Shown here in pieces: positions 51,713 to 62,442 of a DNA stretch of 64,000 bases. The notes below the pieces were generated by a model. It saw only the letters and a program-made list of their open reading frames with translations. It searched no databases and was not told the origin of the DNA. Position 1 is the first letter of the stretch, and every line of letters begins with the position of its first letter. Source of the DNA: Hirsutella rhossiliensis (Eukaryota > Ascomycota > Sordariomycetes > Hypocreales > Ophiocordycipitaceae); contig NW_025408678.1 of the NCBI RefSeq assembly GCF_020360975.1, forward strand, positions 1,364,001 to 1,428,000, written 5' to 3'. The translations under genes were made by a program, and so were the position numbers.

Positions 51713-53319
51713 GGCTAGTGGAGGATGATGTTGGCTGTACGGTGTCGATATTTCTCGTCTTGTTGCTTGTTGGAACGACCAGGTAGATATGGAGAGCTGC
51801 CGAGCACGATATATGTATACACGCCGTGTCCAGGGTGAGTGTGTGGGGGGCTGCCAGTTGGGGTCAGCGAAGCTAAAGACCCTCGCGAGAGAGTGAGAGC
51901 GAGAGGGAGGAGCAGGACAAGAATAGAAGACGGTCGGAGGTATAAAGTACCCACAGGAAATTGGGTGTTCCCTCCACCTAGGAAGGAAGGTAAGGTAATT
52001 ATGTATGTACTGTACAGTATGTATTTGGTGGTGGTGGTGGTGGTGGTGGTGTATCCGCCTCGGCGCTTAGGGAGGCCCCGGGAGCGGCTTGCAGCAGGCC
52101 GGGGTTCTTTGTGTGAGCCTTCTTCCAGAACCGACAGGGGACCGGTATTGGATGGAACAGCGTTGGAAGCACGGGTCAGACGGACAGTGAGCTGTCTGTG
52201 TCGGTATGTAGATAGTTTGTGGAGGTTTGCTTGGCACCGGGCGTAGCATGCGTGTATATATATGCAAAGCAGACGAGAGGAAAGTCGAGGGGTTGGAGTT
52301 TATCGAAACTCTACAGAGCAGGCGAGGGCAGAAAAGAGGCTGGCTGCTGGTGTAACCGTGGCGAGGCACGACAGCCAGTCACGACGGTAGATGGATGCAT
52401 GGGGGGGGGGGAGGCTGGCCGGGAGACGGGTGCAGGCAGACCTTGCCGACGGCCGAGGACGAGCTCCTCTCTCCGGTGATTCTTGTTTTCTCGGCTCCTC
52501 TCTGATTCCTGCGTCCCCGTCCTCCGTCTCTGTGGCGAGGCAATTGGCCCCTCAACACACGCACACGGGCGCTGACGGTGGACGGCATCGGCCAAGAAGC
52601 TCTCCGCGCGCCCCAGGGCCGAGGCTGTCGACGACGTGTCTTGGCTGCTTGACGTGAGCAATTGTTGATGACGGCAAAGGCTGGCTATTTCTGTACCGAC
52701 TCATCAGTACTCCGTACACGCAATCCGCATGCTATTGTGAGGGAAAGCCGACAAACGGTAGGTGACATTGCAGGCGCGGGCAGAGCGCGCTTAGGGCTGA
52801 CCCAGGCGCCCCGGGCAGCCATTGGACGCGCCGTCTCGGTTGCAGGGAAAGCGTCGCAGCCGGCGCTTCCATTCCTCGGCGGCGAGCCCACCATTGCTCC
52901 AGCTTGCGAGGGCCTGGATATAGATGGGCCGCAAATAGTCGTCCCAGTCTGCGGTGCGGTCCGCGCGTTGAGGAAGCTGGGGCTGCTTGCTAAACTCGTC
53001 ACTTCTTGGTACGTAGCAAAGCTGCAAACGGAACCTTTGATGAGTAAGCCGGGGCCGTTTTGGTTTTATTCTTGGTTGCGTCTTCCTAGGCAAATGCTAA
53101 TTAATAGCATACTCCGTAATTAGCGGCCCTGCTGCATTCTTCCATCGAAGGCTGCCTCGACCCGACCGTGCCGCGTTCAAAGCATTACGACATCGATTTG
53201 TCGTCCAAAGCTCCCTCGCCATTCCCTTTCCGGAGCCCAACGCTCTTGCCCCTCTCTGCCCCTCTCTGCCCCCTCAGACTCGCAACGGGCAGCGCCTGTC
53301 CTCGTTCAAGATGTTTGAC
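51713..53319. other. Gene-poor stretch with microsatellites
   Basis: About 1.6 kb holding the DUF3455 promoter. A (TGG)n run lies at 52026-52050 and a G10 run at 52400-52410. GTACTGTACAGTA near 52007-52019 is palindromic. Open frames on both strands look like low-complexity chance reading. Confidence 0.4.
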
Positions 53320-54633
53320 GTCGCTTCATGAAACGACCGAGTATAGCTGGATCAACGGAGGCGAGCGCCTCCAACTATACGAGCCCGGAGGCTGTCATCC
53401 CGTAATGATCCATCATGTATCGCACAATCGTTATCGAATCGTAGAAAAGTTGGATTTGGCCGTTACTCGACCATCTGGCTTGCTCACGACCATCGACTCG
53501 ATCGCTGCGTCGCCATTCAGGTGGGCATTTCTCTCACGTCGCTTCCCGGACGCGATTTTAGCATCCTACGCGCTCTTTCTGGACCAGTGACGGCTCCGCA
53601 CCCGGTCCATGCGGCTGCTATCGATGCGCACGATGCCATCTCGAGCATCTTGGATGAATTCGACATCCAAGAACCCAACGGAACACATAAATGCCATGTA
53701 GTAGCTGCCACGCAAGGAAATCTCAAAGACCTATCACCTGTTTCCGATTCGTATTACTCGAGAGTTGGCTGCGAAACTGACCATGGCCGTCGCTTTGTTC
53801 ACTCACGGGGCTTTGTCCACGGAGGTCTGTTCATGGCTATTTGCTATGCCGACTCTCGGCCCAACAAAACTGAGGGGATTTTCTAGACATTCATCTTCAC
53901 AATGTACCAATCAAACTTCCATCGAGCTTTGACAACCTCTCCATCGACCAGCTTAGGAAAGGTTTGGCGAGCCCGAGACGGTTCCTGTCAGCCGTGCTGA
54001 TGGGAAACCACTGCCGCCCAATGTTCCAACCCACGCAGCGGTGCCGCTATATCTCGGCGAGAAGGCTCAAGAGTTCACCCTGATGGACGCGCAGGACCTT
54101 ATTCTCAGTGGTCTTGGGGAGTCGTTTGCTCCGGCCAAGGCCATGGAGCAGCGTCCTAGAAAGGACCGCAACACACTAAGGTCGAAGAGAGCACCAGAAT
54201 CATTTTTGGAGCCCGAAGCGGCGCTCTCGTATCCATCATACGTATGGAGCCTCGGAATGGCCATCTGAGAGATCCTAGGCATGAAATTCATCTTCAGCGA
54301 GATGGAGACGGTAGACGAGGCTGTGGTTTAGCAGCTTGACGTCCTGGGTTCTCGGCATTTTCCAGCAAGCTGGCGAGAGCACTGGCGGCCAAACACGGAG
54401 AAAGGAATGCGAATACCGCGCCAGCTCAAAGGGGATCGGGCGATTGGCCTCCCCTTGAGCGGGCATTTGAAGAATTCGTACAAAAGTATAAGGAAAAACG
54501 AGAGGCGACGGGGACCTTCAGCGATGAGGAGACGCAAGCAATTCTCAATTGAATGCGAGGCATGCTGAAGTGTCGGCCCGAGGAACGGTTAACAGTAGAC
54601 GAGGTGCTTGGGTCCGATTGGATGGTCAAGTAG
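53320..54633 (+). pseudogene. Decayed SRPK-like serine/threonine protein kinase
   Basis: Pieces of a fungal SRPK-type kinase appear in order but in shifting frames: GGCHPVMIHHVSHNRYRIVEKL (N-lobe entry), FSILRALSGPV, DEFDIQEPNGTHKCHVV, VHSRGFVHGGLF (where the catalytic loop should read HGDLH), LGESFAPA (missing the DFG aspartate), PSYVWSLGMAI, EILGMKFIF, QLDVLG, and the C-terminal KCRPEERLTVDEVLGSDWM. Inactivating changes include TAG 53884-53886, TGA 54266-54268 (where Trp is expected), TAG 54329-54331 (where Gln is expected), a frameshift near 54460 and TGA 54550-54552. The original stop is TAG 54631-54633. The upstream limit is uncertain. Confidence 0.8.
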
Positions 54634-55669
54634 GCATTGCCTGGCTTGCAGTAGCCGGAGAAAGGCCTTGCCGTCGAAATAAGTGGGAGGACAGCTCCAT
54701 GGAGATCTGCCTTGACGCCTTCTCAAACTGCATACAATGTGAAGACGGCGGCGAGTCTTATAGGTGGTACTTCGCTATATCATGGCAGAAGGAGGGCTTC
54801 TGGGAGGCCATCGTAGCAGGGGTCGGGAGGGCGATGAAGCGCTACGTAACCGCGGCTGGGAGCAAATCAGAAAACGGATGCTCACAGCAATGAAGTTGGC
54901 GTGCTGCTATCTTTAGCCACGCTTGTCCTGCCCTTGTTGGTGCGGTGCCGCGGCGCAAGAGTCGATGCAGGTCGCCTACGGTATGTGTCGTACCTCGGAG
55001 CACCTGCAGGGCACGATTCTTCACGTCGTACGGCAGAGGCACGTCCGCGAGACAGCAAGGGACGGTCGGCGCCCTGTGTGCTCTGCTTCGTCGGCGGACG
55101 GCCCCGCTCTCCTGCCCGTCGTCGCAGTGCAGAGGACACGACACGGGAGGAGATGGCGCGGCAATAAGGCCAAGCCCGCGCTGCAGGGACGGGCCGTTTC
55201 AGGGCCTCTTGGCTCCTCTGGCGGGCGCCTCGAGGTCCCGGACATGGCTGTTGGTTCATGCTGGGCCACGCGACAGACTCCCGAGGTCGATGCCGTGTCG
55301 TCGTCGGCTTGTTTCCCCAGATTCGAGGCGGCAGTCCCCGGTCGTTGATCAGGTCATTTGTAGCGTTGGTTGTGGACCCATCTGCCTAGCCGCCGCCGAG
55401 GTTCAACGCCGTCTCGGGAGGCGACACAAGTTCCATTGACAGGAAGCAAGGCGGCTGGGGTAGAAAGTGTCGGCAAGGCACGCAGCGAATGGATGGCCTC
55501 ATCGGCAGACCGCCGTTAATTAGCTCCAGGTAGGCAGAGTTGGCCGCTTGCTCCCGATAGGCGGACGGCAAAGAGTTTTCCCGCTGCTAGGTACGTACCC
55601 GCCCACCCATCCAATGGGCCTTGTTCACCGCCAGCTTCATCGGCGTCACACCCTCTTCAAAGCTTCACC
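54634..55669. other. Intergenic region upstream of dynactin p25
   Basis: About 1 kb with several overlapping open frames of similar length on both strands, the pattern expected of GC-rich non-coding DNA. No family resemblance was found. Confidence 0.35.
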
Positions 55670-56334
55670 ATGTCGCGTCGCCCGGCAAAGGGAGATTACA
55701 TCGAGACCGTGAGTGCGCCCAGGACCCCGACATCCACTCATGTTCCTCTGCTGACCGATCCCAGGACACGGGCAACAAGGTGGCCCGCAAGGCCATCCTC
55801 GTCGGCACCCAAAACATCATGCTCGGCGGCAAGACGGTCATCCAGCCCGAGTGCATGATCCGCGGCGACCTCGTCCGCACCGCCCCCTCGTCCTCGTCCT
55901 CGGCCTCGGCCACCGGCTCCACCGCCCCCGCAAACACCACCGCCGTCGCCATTGGCCGCTACTGCTTCCTCTCGCGGGGCGTGCTGCTGCGCCCGCCCGG
56001 CAGACTCTACAAGGGCGTCTTCACCTACATGCCCCTGCGCCTCGGCGACCACGTCTTTGTCGGCCAGGGATCCGTCGTCCAGGCCGCCACCGTCGGCACC
56101 CACGTCCACATTGGCGCGCGCTGCGCCGTCAACGAGTTTGCCATAATCAAGGATTACGTAAAGGTTCTCGACGACACCGTCGTGCCCGCCTTCATGGTCA
56201 TCCCCAGCTTCTCCCTCGTCGCTGGCCAGCCTGCCCGGATCATTGGCGAGATCCCCGAAGGCGGCCACGACGACTTTGAGCTGCGCGAGCTGTACAAGAC
56301 GGTTGGCAACAATCCCCAGCCGCCGGCGCAATGA
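55670..56334 (+). CDS. Dynactin subunit p25 (DCTN5-like)
   Basis: Exons 55670-55708 and 55765-56334 encode 202 residues. The intron has donor GTGAGT and acceptor CCCAG, and splicing gives GDYIETDTGNKVARKAILVG. The protein is a left-handed beta-helix of hexapeptide repeats (NIMLGGKTVIQPECMIRGDL, VAIGRYCFLSRGVLL, GDHVFVGQGSVVQAATVGTH, AIIKDYVKVLDDTVVP). p25 sits in the pointed-end complex of dynactin and, in filamentous fungi, is required for dynein-driven early-endosome transport. A Ser/Ala/Thr-rich insertion of about 20 residues follows MIRGDLVRT. Confidence 0.93.
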
Positions 56335-56715
56335 GCTCGGGCGGGAGCTGTGATGCACCAAGGACTGGAAGCTTTACGCAAGCATTGGCCTGGTGGCGTT
56401 AGCCCGCAAGCATCAGGACGAGCGCAGCCTCGACTGCGCGCCGCTAGATCGGGACACAGTCTCCCAGCTGGCTATTCTACCGTAGGCGCTCCGTCGTTGT
56501 GCTCTCGTACAGGCCGCTGACGGCAATCACAGGGTTGAGACAAGAGGAACAAGAGCGACACGCAAGAGAGAATGCTGCCCGCTATTCATGATTACATCAT
56601 CTAAATCATATGCACGCCATGCTACGACCAAAACGCCATTCACCGCATGATCAAGTTCTATCCGAGAGCCAACGCTGGCAGAGAAAGGAGAAGGGAGCAC
56701 CTAGGACGACGTCTA
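56335..56715. other. Convergent intergenic region between p25 and the GT25-like gene
   Basis: A 381-bp gap joining two 3' ends. No gene or clear repeat is seen. Confidence 0.35.
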
Positions 56716-58011
56716 CTAGAGTTCGGGAAACTGATCAATGTAGTCGGTGCCGCCGGCCAGTAAGACATCGGCGTTGAGCCTGACACTCCAGCGAATCATG
56801 TCCGTCTCGGCCTTGGGCCTGAAGCCTTCGCCGTGGTTGTCAATGTCGCTCGAGTCCTTGTTGAAGCCGATGGGCCGGTGGTGCTGGAAGTAGCCGGGCT
56901 GCGACGTCAGGCAGTTGTGTCGCGGCCGGCCCTTGTCGCCCTCGCAGAAGTAGCGGAGGAGAAAGTCGAACTTGTCTGAGGCTTCCCTCAGGGCAATGTG
57001 GCGAAGCATCTTGCGGGCGCCGGCCTGGCTGACGGCGTAGGCGAGGGTGCATATGCCCTCCTGGACGTGGTGGACGGCGGTGGTGTGCTCGGGATAGTTG
57101 TCCTTGAGGGTAAAGGGGGAGTTGAGACTCCAGAGGTGGCTGCGTCCGGGGACGGTGGCGTCGTCGCGATGGATAACGCGACCCTTGGGAATCGTCTTGC
57201 TCTCCTCAAAGGGGAAGCTCATGCCGCAGTGGCCGACCCAGAGCACGTCCCAATCGTCGCCGTACGGGGAGACGTTGGGGGGAATGGTCTGCGGCAAACG
57301 GTCAAAGGAGATTTCGGGCACGGCGGACAGCGACTCGGCGTTGGGGCGAGGGTAGGTGGGATCGGCATAGACGGCCCTGTTGGCGCGCAGAGGCTGCGTC
57401 AAGGCTCGGGTCGACAGGGCAAAGTCGCGGAGCTGGCGTCGGATGGAAATGTCCCAGTCGGTGTCGTCTTCGATGATCAGGGCCGACGACAGATTCTGCC
57501 GGACGATTCTAAGCACGTCAGCCCCCGTATCTACTCGACCCGACTCCTGGTGGTGTGGGGTGGAGCAAGGAACCCACTGTTGGACGGCATTCATATGTCC
57601 GCGCCACGAGCCCAGGCTTGCGCCTTTGATGTGGTCTCCGGACTCGGTCTTGGGGACGGCCTTTACAGGGACGGCGGTGTCGATGACGCCGTCGACGAAT
57701 TCGACGGCGAGGTTGCTAAGGGCGGCGCCGAGGACCATGCCGTCGCGGCGGTCGGTGCGCTCGGACAGGCCAACGACGAGAATTTTCTCAAACTGGGCGT
57801 GTTAGCCGATGAGCAAGCGGCGCACAAGTTGGGCGAGACATACGCCCAGCGTGGCATTGTTGATGTCGTCGAGGAGCGAGGGAGAGTTTCCCCAGCGGCG
57901 CGAGCTCACGGCGACGGCCGAGGGACCCTGGCGGAGGACGACGACGAGCATGAAGAAGAGGGCGGCGCCGAGGGCCCAGACGACGCGCCTGGGGAAGCCC
58001 GGCTGCAGCAT
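56716..58011 (-). CDS. GT25-like glycosyltransferase, type II membrane protein
   Basis: Three exons, 57844-58011, 57578-57792 and 56716-57508, encode 391 residues. Intron 1 (51 nt) has donor GTATGT and branch GGCTAACAC. Intron 2 (57509-57577, 69 nt) has donor GTGGGT, branch GGCTGAC and acceptor CTTAG; it is a multiple of three and open, so it is easily mistaken for coding. The N-terminus has a single signal anchor (VVWALGAALFFMLVVVL). The catalytic domain shows FEKILVVGLSERTDRRDGM, SWRGHMNAVQ, ALIIEDDTDWD with a likely metal-binding acidic cluster, WDVLWVGHCG and CTLAYAVSQAGARKML. Family GT25 includes LPS and collagen galactosyltransferases. A Golgi role is inferred; acceptor unknown. Confidence 0.88.
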
Positions 58012-59140
58012 CTTGTCGTCTGCGGGAGAAGGCGACTGTGATGGGGTGGTGAAGAAAAGACGGAGCGCAAGACGGAGCGCAAGACAGGCGAAGGCTCGGG
58101 GACGAGGCCTGTTTTGACGGAGGTAGCTCCAGGGAGTCGAGGAGGCCTCGACTAGCCATGGGGGGCATTATTAATACGGGCAGATATTTAATTAATCCCA
58201 TTTTATCCCTTTTTGTCTCCTCTTACGTATTTCACTTTTATCGAAGCCCAGGGCTATAGGTGGGTGGCGAACTATATTCCAGAGTGTATGACTTATCGAT
58301 GTCAGTAAATTGCGTAAGTGGGATATAGGTCTGCATGCAGGGTGGGTGGGCGACGAGAGGACGGCATCGTGAGACTCCAGGCAGACTGGGGGAAGGCGAG
58401 GCCGGGAGTCATTCGCGCGGCATTGCGCGGGTAAAAGGCGGTGGTGTCGCTTGACACGAGGGGGAGGGGAGACTTGCGTCTTCAGGTCGTCGCCGCGGCT
58501 GTCCGTTTTGCTTCGGCATCGGGCAGGCGGGCCATGGAGGAGGAGGAGGAGGAGGAGGAGGAGGAGGAGGAGGAGGAGCGGCTTTTTTTTTGGCACTAAC
58601 ACGACGACGGCCTCGGCTTGGCGGAGGGGGGGAGGGGGGAGTGGATTGGATCAAGGTACCCGCCCCGTCAGACGGGAAAAAAAGCCCGTCATGTGCCAGT
58701 CGCTCTCCATCTTGTTTCGGATTCTTCTCGTCTCTCTTTTTTTCCCTCGACACTTTTGTTGACTCGGCTCCGACAGTACAGTTCTCGTGGGGGGGGGGGG
58801 TTCATCCAAAACCCCCATCACTCATGTCTTGTGCGCGTGAGTGGCGCGTCGTGAGTGGCGCATCATGACTTGTTGCCGCGCGCGGGGGGGGCCGAAGGTT
58901 TGCGCCTGGCTGGCGAGCACACCGTGGGCAGACCAACGAGGGTGGAGGCTTCGTGGCGCACGCGCCTAAAAAGGGAGTCGTCGGCGAAAGTAACGGCAGG
59001 GTGGGTGGAAAGCGCTTGGTGTCGAAAAGACGAGGTTCGCGGGGATAAGTAAGCTCTCGCTTCCCAGGAAATTAGATTGACATTTGACTCCTTGCTTCGG
59101 CCCGCGGGCGCTGAAAGATTAGCTGATGCTGTTGTGCCGG
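58012..59140. other. Promoter region of the GT25-like gene with GGA microsatellite
   Basis: Holds a (GGA)n run at 58533-58577, a T8 run, two G10-type runs (58789-58800, 58883-58890) and a local duplication GTGAGTGGCGC. Low-complexity open frames here are not supported as genes. Confidence 0.45.
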
Positions 59141-59590
59141 ACTCAAAAGGAGCTCTATTGGCATCCTATTAATTGTTAAGTATTATTACTATTTGCACCG
59201 TAGTATATATCTATTCGGCCTAACCCGCTAAAGTAAAAGTACCTAGATATTACTAGCTACCTAGTACTTTATATTGGCTGTCTCTTAATAGCTAATCCTT
59301 AGATATTTTCTAGAGAGCTCTAACTTTAGAAAAGCATACTTAAGCGCCTAAGCTAGTAGGGGAGGGGTCCCCTTCAAGGAGGGGCCTTACTATAGGGGTT
59401 TATCCCCTGCGCGAGGTAAGCGTAACGTATAAGACAAGACTTTAAGATACTTAGGATATTTAGAAGATAACTAAGATATATATCGCTTAATTAAAAAAGG
59501 ATTTCTAGAAAATCTAAGCTAAATAGAGATTTACTACGGGGCAAATAGTAAATATTCATAGTAATACTCTAATTATTAGCCCATGCAGTT
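59141..59590. repeat. AT-rich RIP-like repeat relic
   Basis: Composition changes sharply to TA-rich DNA with abundant TpA (TATTAATTGTTAAGTATTATTA, CTTAATTAAAAAAGG) and few CpA, the footprint of repeat-induced point mutation. A GC-richer island inside (59360-59425, GGGGTCCCCTTCAAGG, GGTTTATCCCCTGCGCG) resembles the preserved core of mutated fungal DNA transposons. No open frame survives and the element type cannot be named. Confidence 0.65.
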
Positions 59591-62442
59591 TTAAGCTTTA
59601 AGTACGGATGGATACGTACCCGATAGTTACAAGCTGCCCTGCGCGTCGCCCTCGCTCTCTTTTTAGGGCGCATGGGCCATAATTGTTCCTCCCACGTAAC
59701 TGTAGTTCTGCCGTCGGGCTTGATAGCTGTCACCCGAGCCCGACCAGCGCGTGTCACAGACCAATGTCTAGGAACTACCAGCGGGCTCAACACCGGAGGG
59801 TGCGCCTGCTAGTGACGGAAGCAGACGAGGGCACCCACCAAGCATCGACAAGAGCAGGCAGCATTTTCATTCAAGCCTGCACTGATAAACTTGCCCGCCA
59901 AAGCAGGCTTTCCCGGCAACCACAAACACCAGGCAGAGAGACGGCGCTGAAGCGTCAGCATCAAGACCGCTCCCACGAGAAGCGGCGAGGCCTGGCCTTG
60001 GATATGTAGCGTCGCTGGACATGAGACTCTTGCCCGGTGGCTGGGGGAGGGCGTGTAGTGCATGGTTACTGGGTACTTGCTTCATCTCACCATCGCCTAC
60101 GTGTCTCCCGAGGACCACCGAGTCGCCGTCCTCCTTTGAGACGATGGACTTGTCGGCATTCTCACATGCCCTCGGAGTCACTTTTATTACGCTGTGGCGT
60201 CCCGCACTCGTGGAATATACGGCGTATTTCCCGCGGTAATCAATATGCCCCAGTCTTCCTTCGTGTACGTGACGTGGCCAAGTAATTAACGAAGCGTCCC
60301 AATCGAATATATGCACTAAATTAGGCAGAAACACTAGTGATGCTAGTCCCGGGCCTAAAGACTTGCTTGGCTGGTGCCCGCGCGAGCTAGTCTGCTAGAA
60401 CCTGCCGCTTCGGGCGCCATAGCCTCTTCCTATAGGCGCATGTCCGTCTCATGCCTGGTGCTAGAAGAGGTCGCGTTAAGAGCCCCTAGTACGAAAAGCG
60501 AGCGATTTGATAATCAAGGTTCTTGCCGGTATGAACATGTACTGCAATTACATGGCATGCGACTCGTACGCCGCTGCTTTCCCCCGACAACGACCCTCTA
60601 GACGGCGAGTGAGGGCTATCTAGTCTCGTACATGCCTTCATAACTTACACCAAGTACGTATTCAGACGGGTCGATTTCCAGGACGACGGCTGGCAATGAA
60701 GTCGGAACGTGGCGATTTCTGTGGCGGGCGTCGCCATCAAATCACGTCCCCGCGTCTCGGGGAGTACACGTTGAGGAGAACATGACGCTGTATCCATGCC
60801 GGTGGCAGACTTGTTTAATAATCAGTTTGTGTACTTTTTGCTTGTGCGTTTTATGTTGGCAGGTGTTTTAATAGTCTCCCTTTTTATGGCGACATGGACA
60901 TACAAATACTTCAAGCAACGATATCGTTGAGATTCTTCCGAAGAGCCACAGGCCGTCTGAGCACGATCCAGGGTCTTTGTCCGTGCTCAGAACCAAGCAC
61001 TAGTGCTCTTGACCACCGGCTCTCCGGCCAACAGTCGTCAGTGTCACAGCAGACCAAAGCGACGGATTGACAAATCAAAATGCTCGACACCAGGGCGGAT
61101 CTCCCGAGGGCTGCGCATGCCCGACGCCCGCTCGCCAAAACCCTGCATGCCCCGGCTGTGAGACACGGCGAGCGGTACCGGATCGACGCCGACGATGCAT
61201 CGGGCCTCAATGGGCAGACGAGTAATTAATTACCAGGACGGTACGTACCTGACTTACAGGCCTCGTCGTGCTTCACCGGGTATTCGCATGCGTACAGTGA
61301 GGACTACGTAGCAACTTGAGCATCGCCGCCGGCGAGGTGGTCCATTGCTCTGCCCGTTGCGACCGGGGAAGGGAGGGGCGCAGGAAGGCCGTGTCTCGGG
61401 GGAATATAAACCTCGATAGACTGACTTCCTTTTTGTCCATAAGCGGTCCGCGAGGGCGTCCAACGCCGACTTGCGGCGCCAATGACAAGGCAAGCCGCGA
61501 ACGAGTTCCAAGGGCGCGTAGCCAATACCAAGCTGGCTGTTGTTTCCAACGAGAGGACAGGGCAAGTGGCCATGGCCTGTAGGAGCGCATCCCGCCCAGG
61601 TGCAACGTCGGACGTGTGTGACACCGAGTGGAAAAGTGGTTGAGTCTGTGCAACCATGCCACTGTCCTCGGCGATAGAGATGGGTGTTCGTGCATGTACA
61701 GTTGGTGTTCGGTGCAAGATTTGATTACCGCATCATGCCATGGGCCGCTCATGTGCTCGTCCTCCGAAGCCCTCTCCCTCTTCAGTCATCCCCTGCCGAT
61801 CTGGAGCTTCCTGTCTGGCATCCCCGGGTTGGATTTGCAGCACCCTGTCGTCGACCCAGACAAGCAGTCGTTAAACTCCGTCCTCCCTGCCCACAACTCG
61901 CCCATCATTGGGACGGATCCCTCTGCCGGACCCATCTCGTAGCAGCAAGGAAAAAGAAAACATCGCCCAACAGTTGGCCAGGCAGGATGCATGGGGTCGT
62001 GGCGCGAAGAAGAAAGAAAAGCGAGTCCTTCAGTGACAGCAGACGCGGTACAGGAGATGCTGTTCAGGCAAAGCATCGCCATCAACGTCATTCTGTGTAC
62101 TCTGTACACCCCACAAGGATCCCCATCGGTTGAGTGGCCTTGGCTTCCGAGCTGAAGGAGCAGGGGGGCCCCAGATCACCAAGCCGACATCATCAATCCC
62201 CGAGACGCATCCCCATCCCTGGCCTACGCCCCGGCCGATTTGAATAGCCCATATACCCGCCGCATCTCGGCCCCTGCGCCAGCCGGTTTCTGCCTTGTTC
62301 TCATCCCCTCTGTAGCTGCTCGACTGGCTTCCATTGTCCGTCCGTTGGCCATTGTCCTCATCCACACATCACCGTCCATCACCTGCCCTCCGTGGAAGCC
62401 TGCCCCCCCAGCAGGAAGCCTAGCCCGGCGACCGAAGACACG
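59591..62442. other. Gene-poor region, one possible relic exon
   Basis: About 2.9 kb. On the - strand at roughly 60010-60300 an open stretch reads RGKYAVYSTSAGRHSVIK and KSIVSKEDGDSVVLG. It has coding-like composition but no ATG and no recognised family, so it may be an exon remnant. The rest (60360-62442) shows no supported gene; the final 150 bases are a C-rich leader of the MFS gene. Confidence 0.35.

Noticed and set aside
53884..54265. Possible splicing that would rescue the SRPK-like kinase
   Set aside because: No set of donor/acceptor sites restores the catalytic-loop and DFG aspartates, which are substituted rather than skipped.
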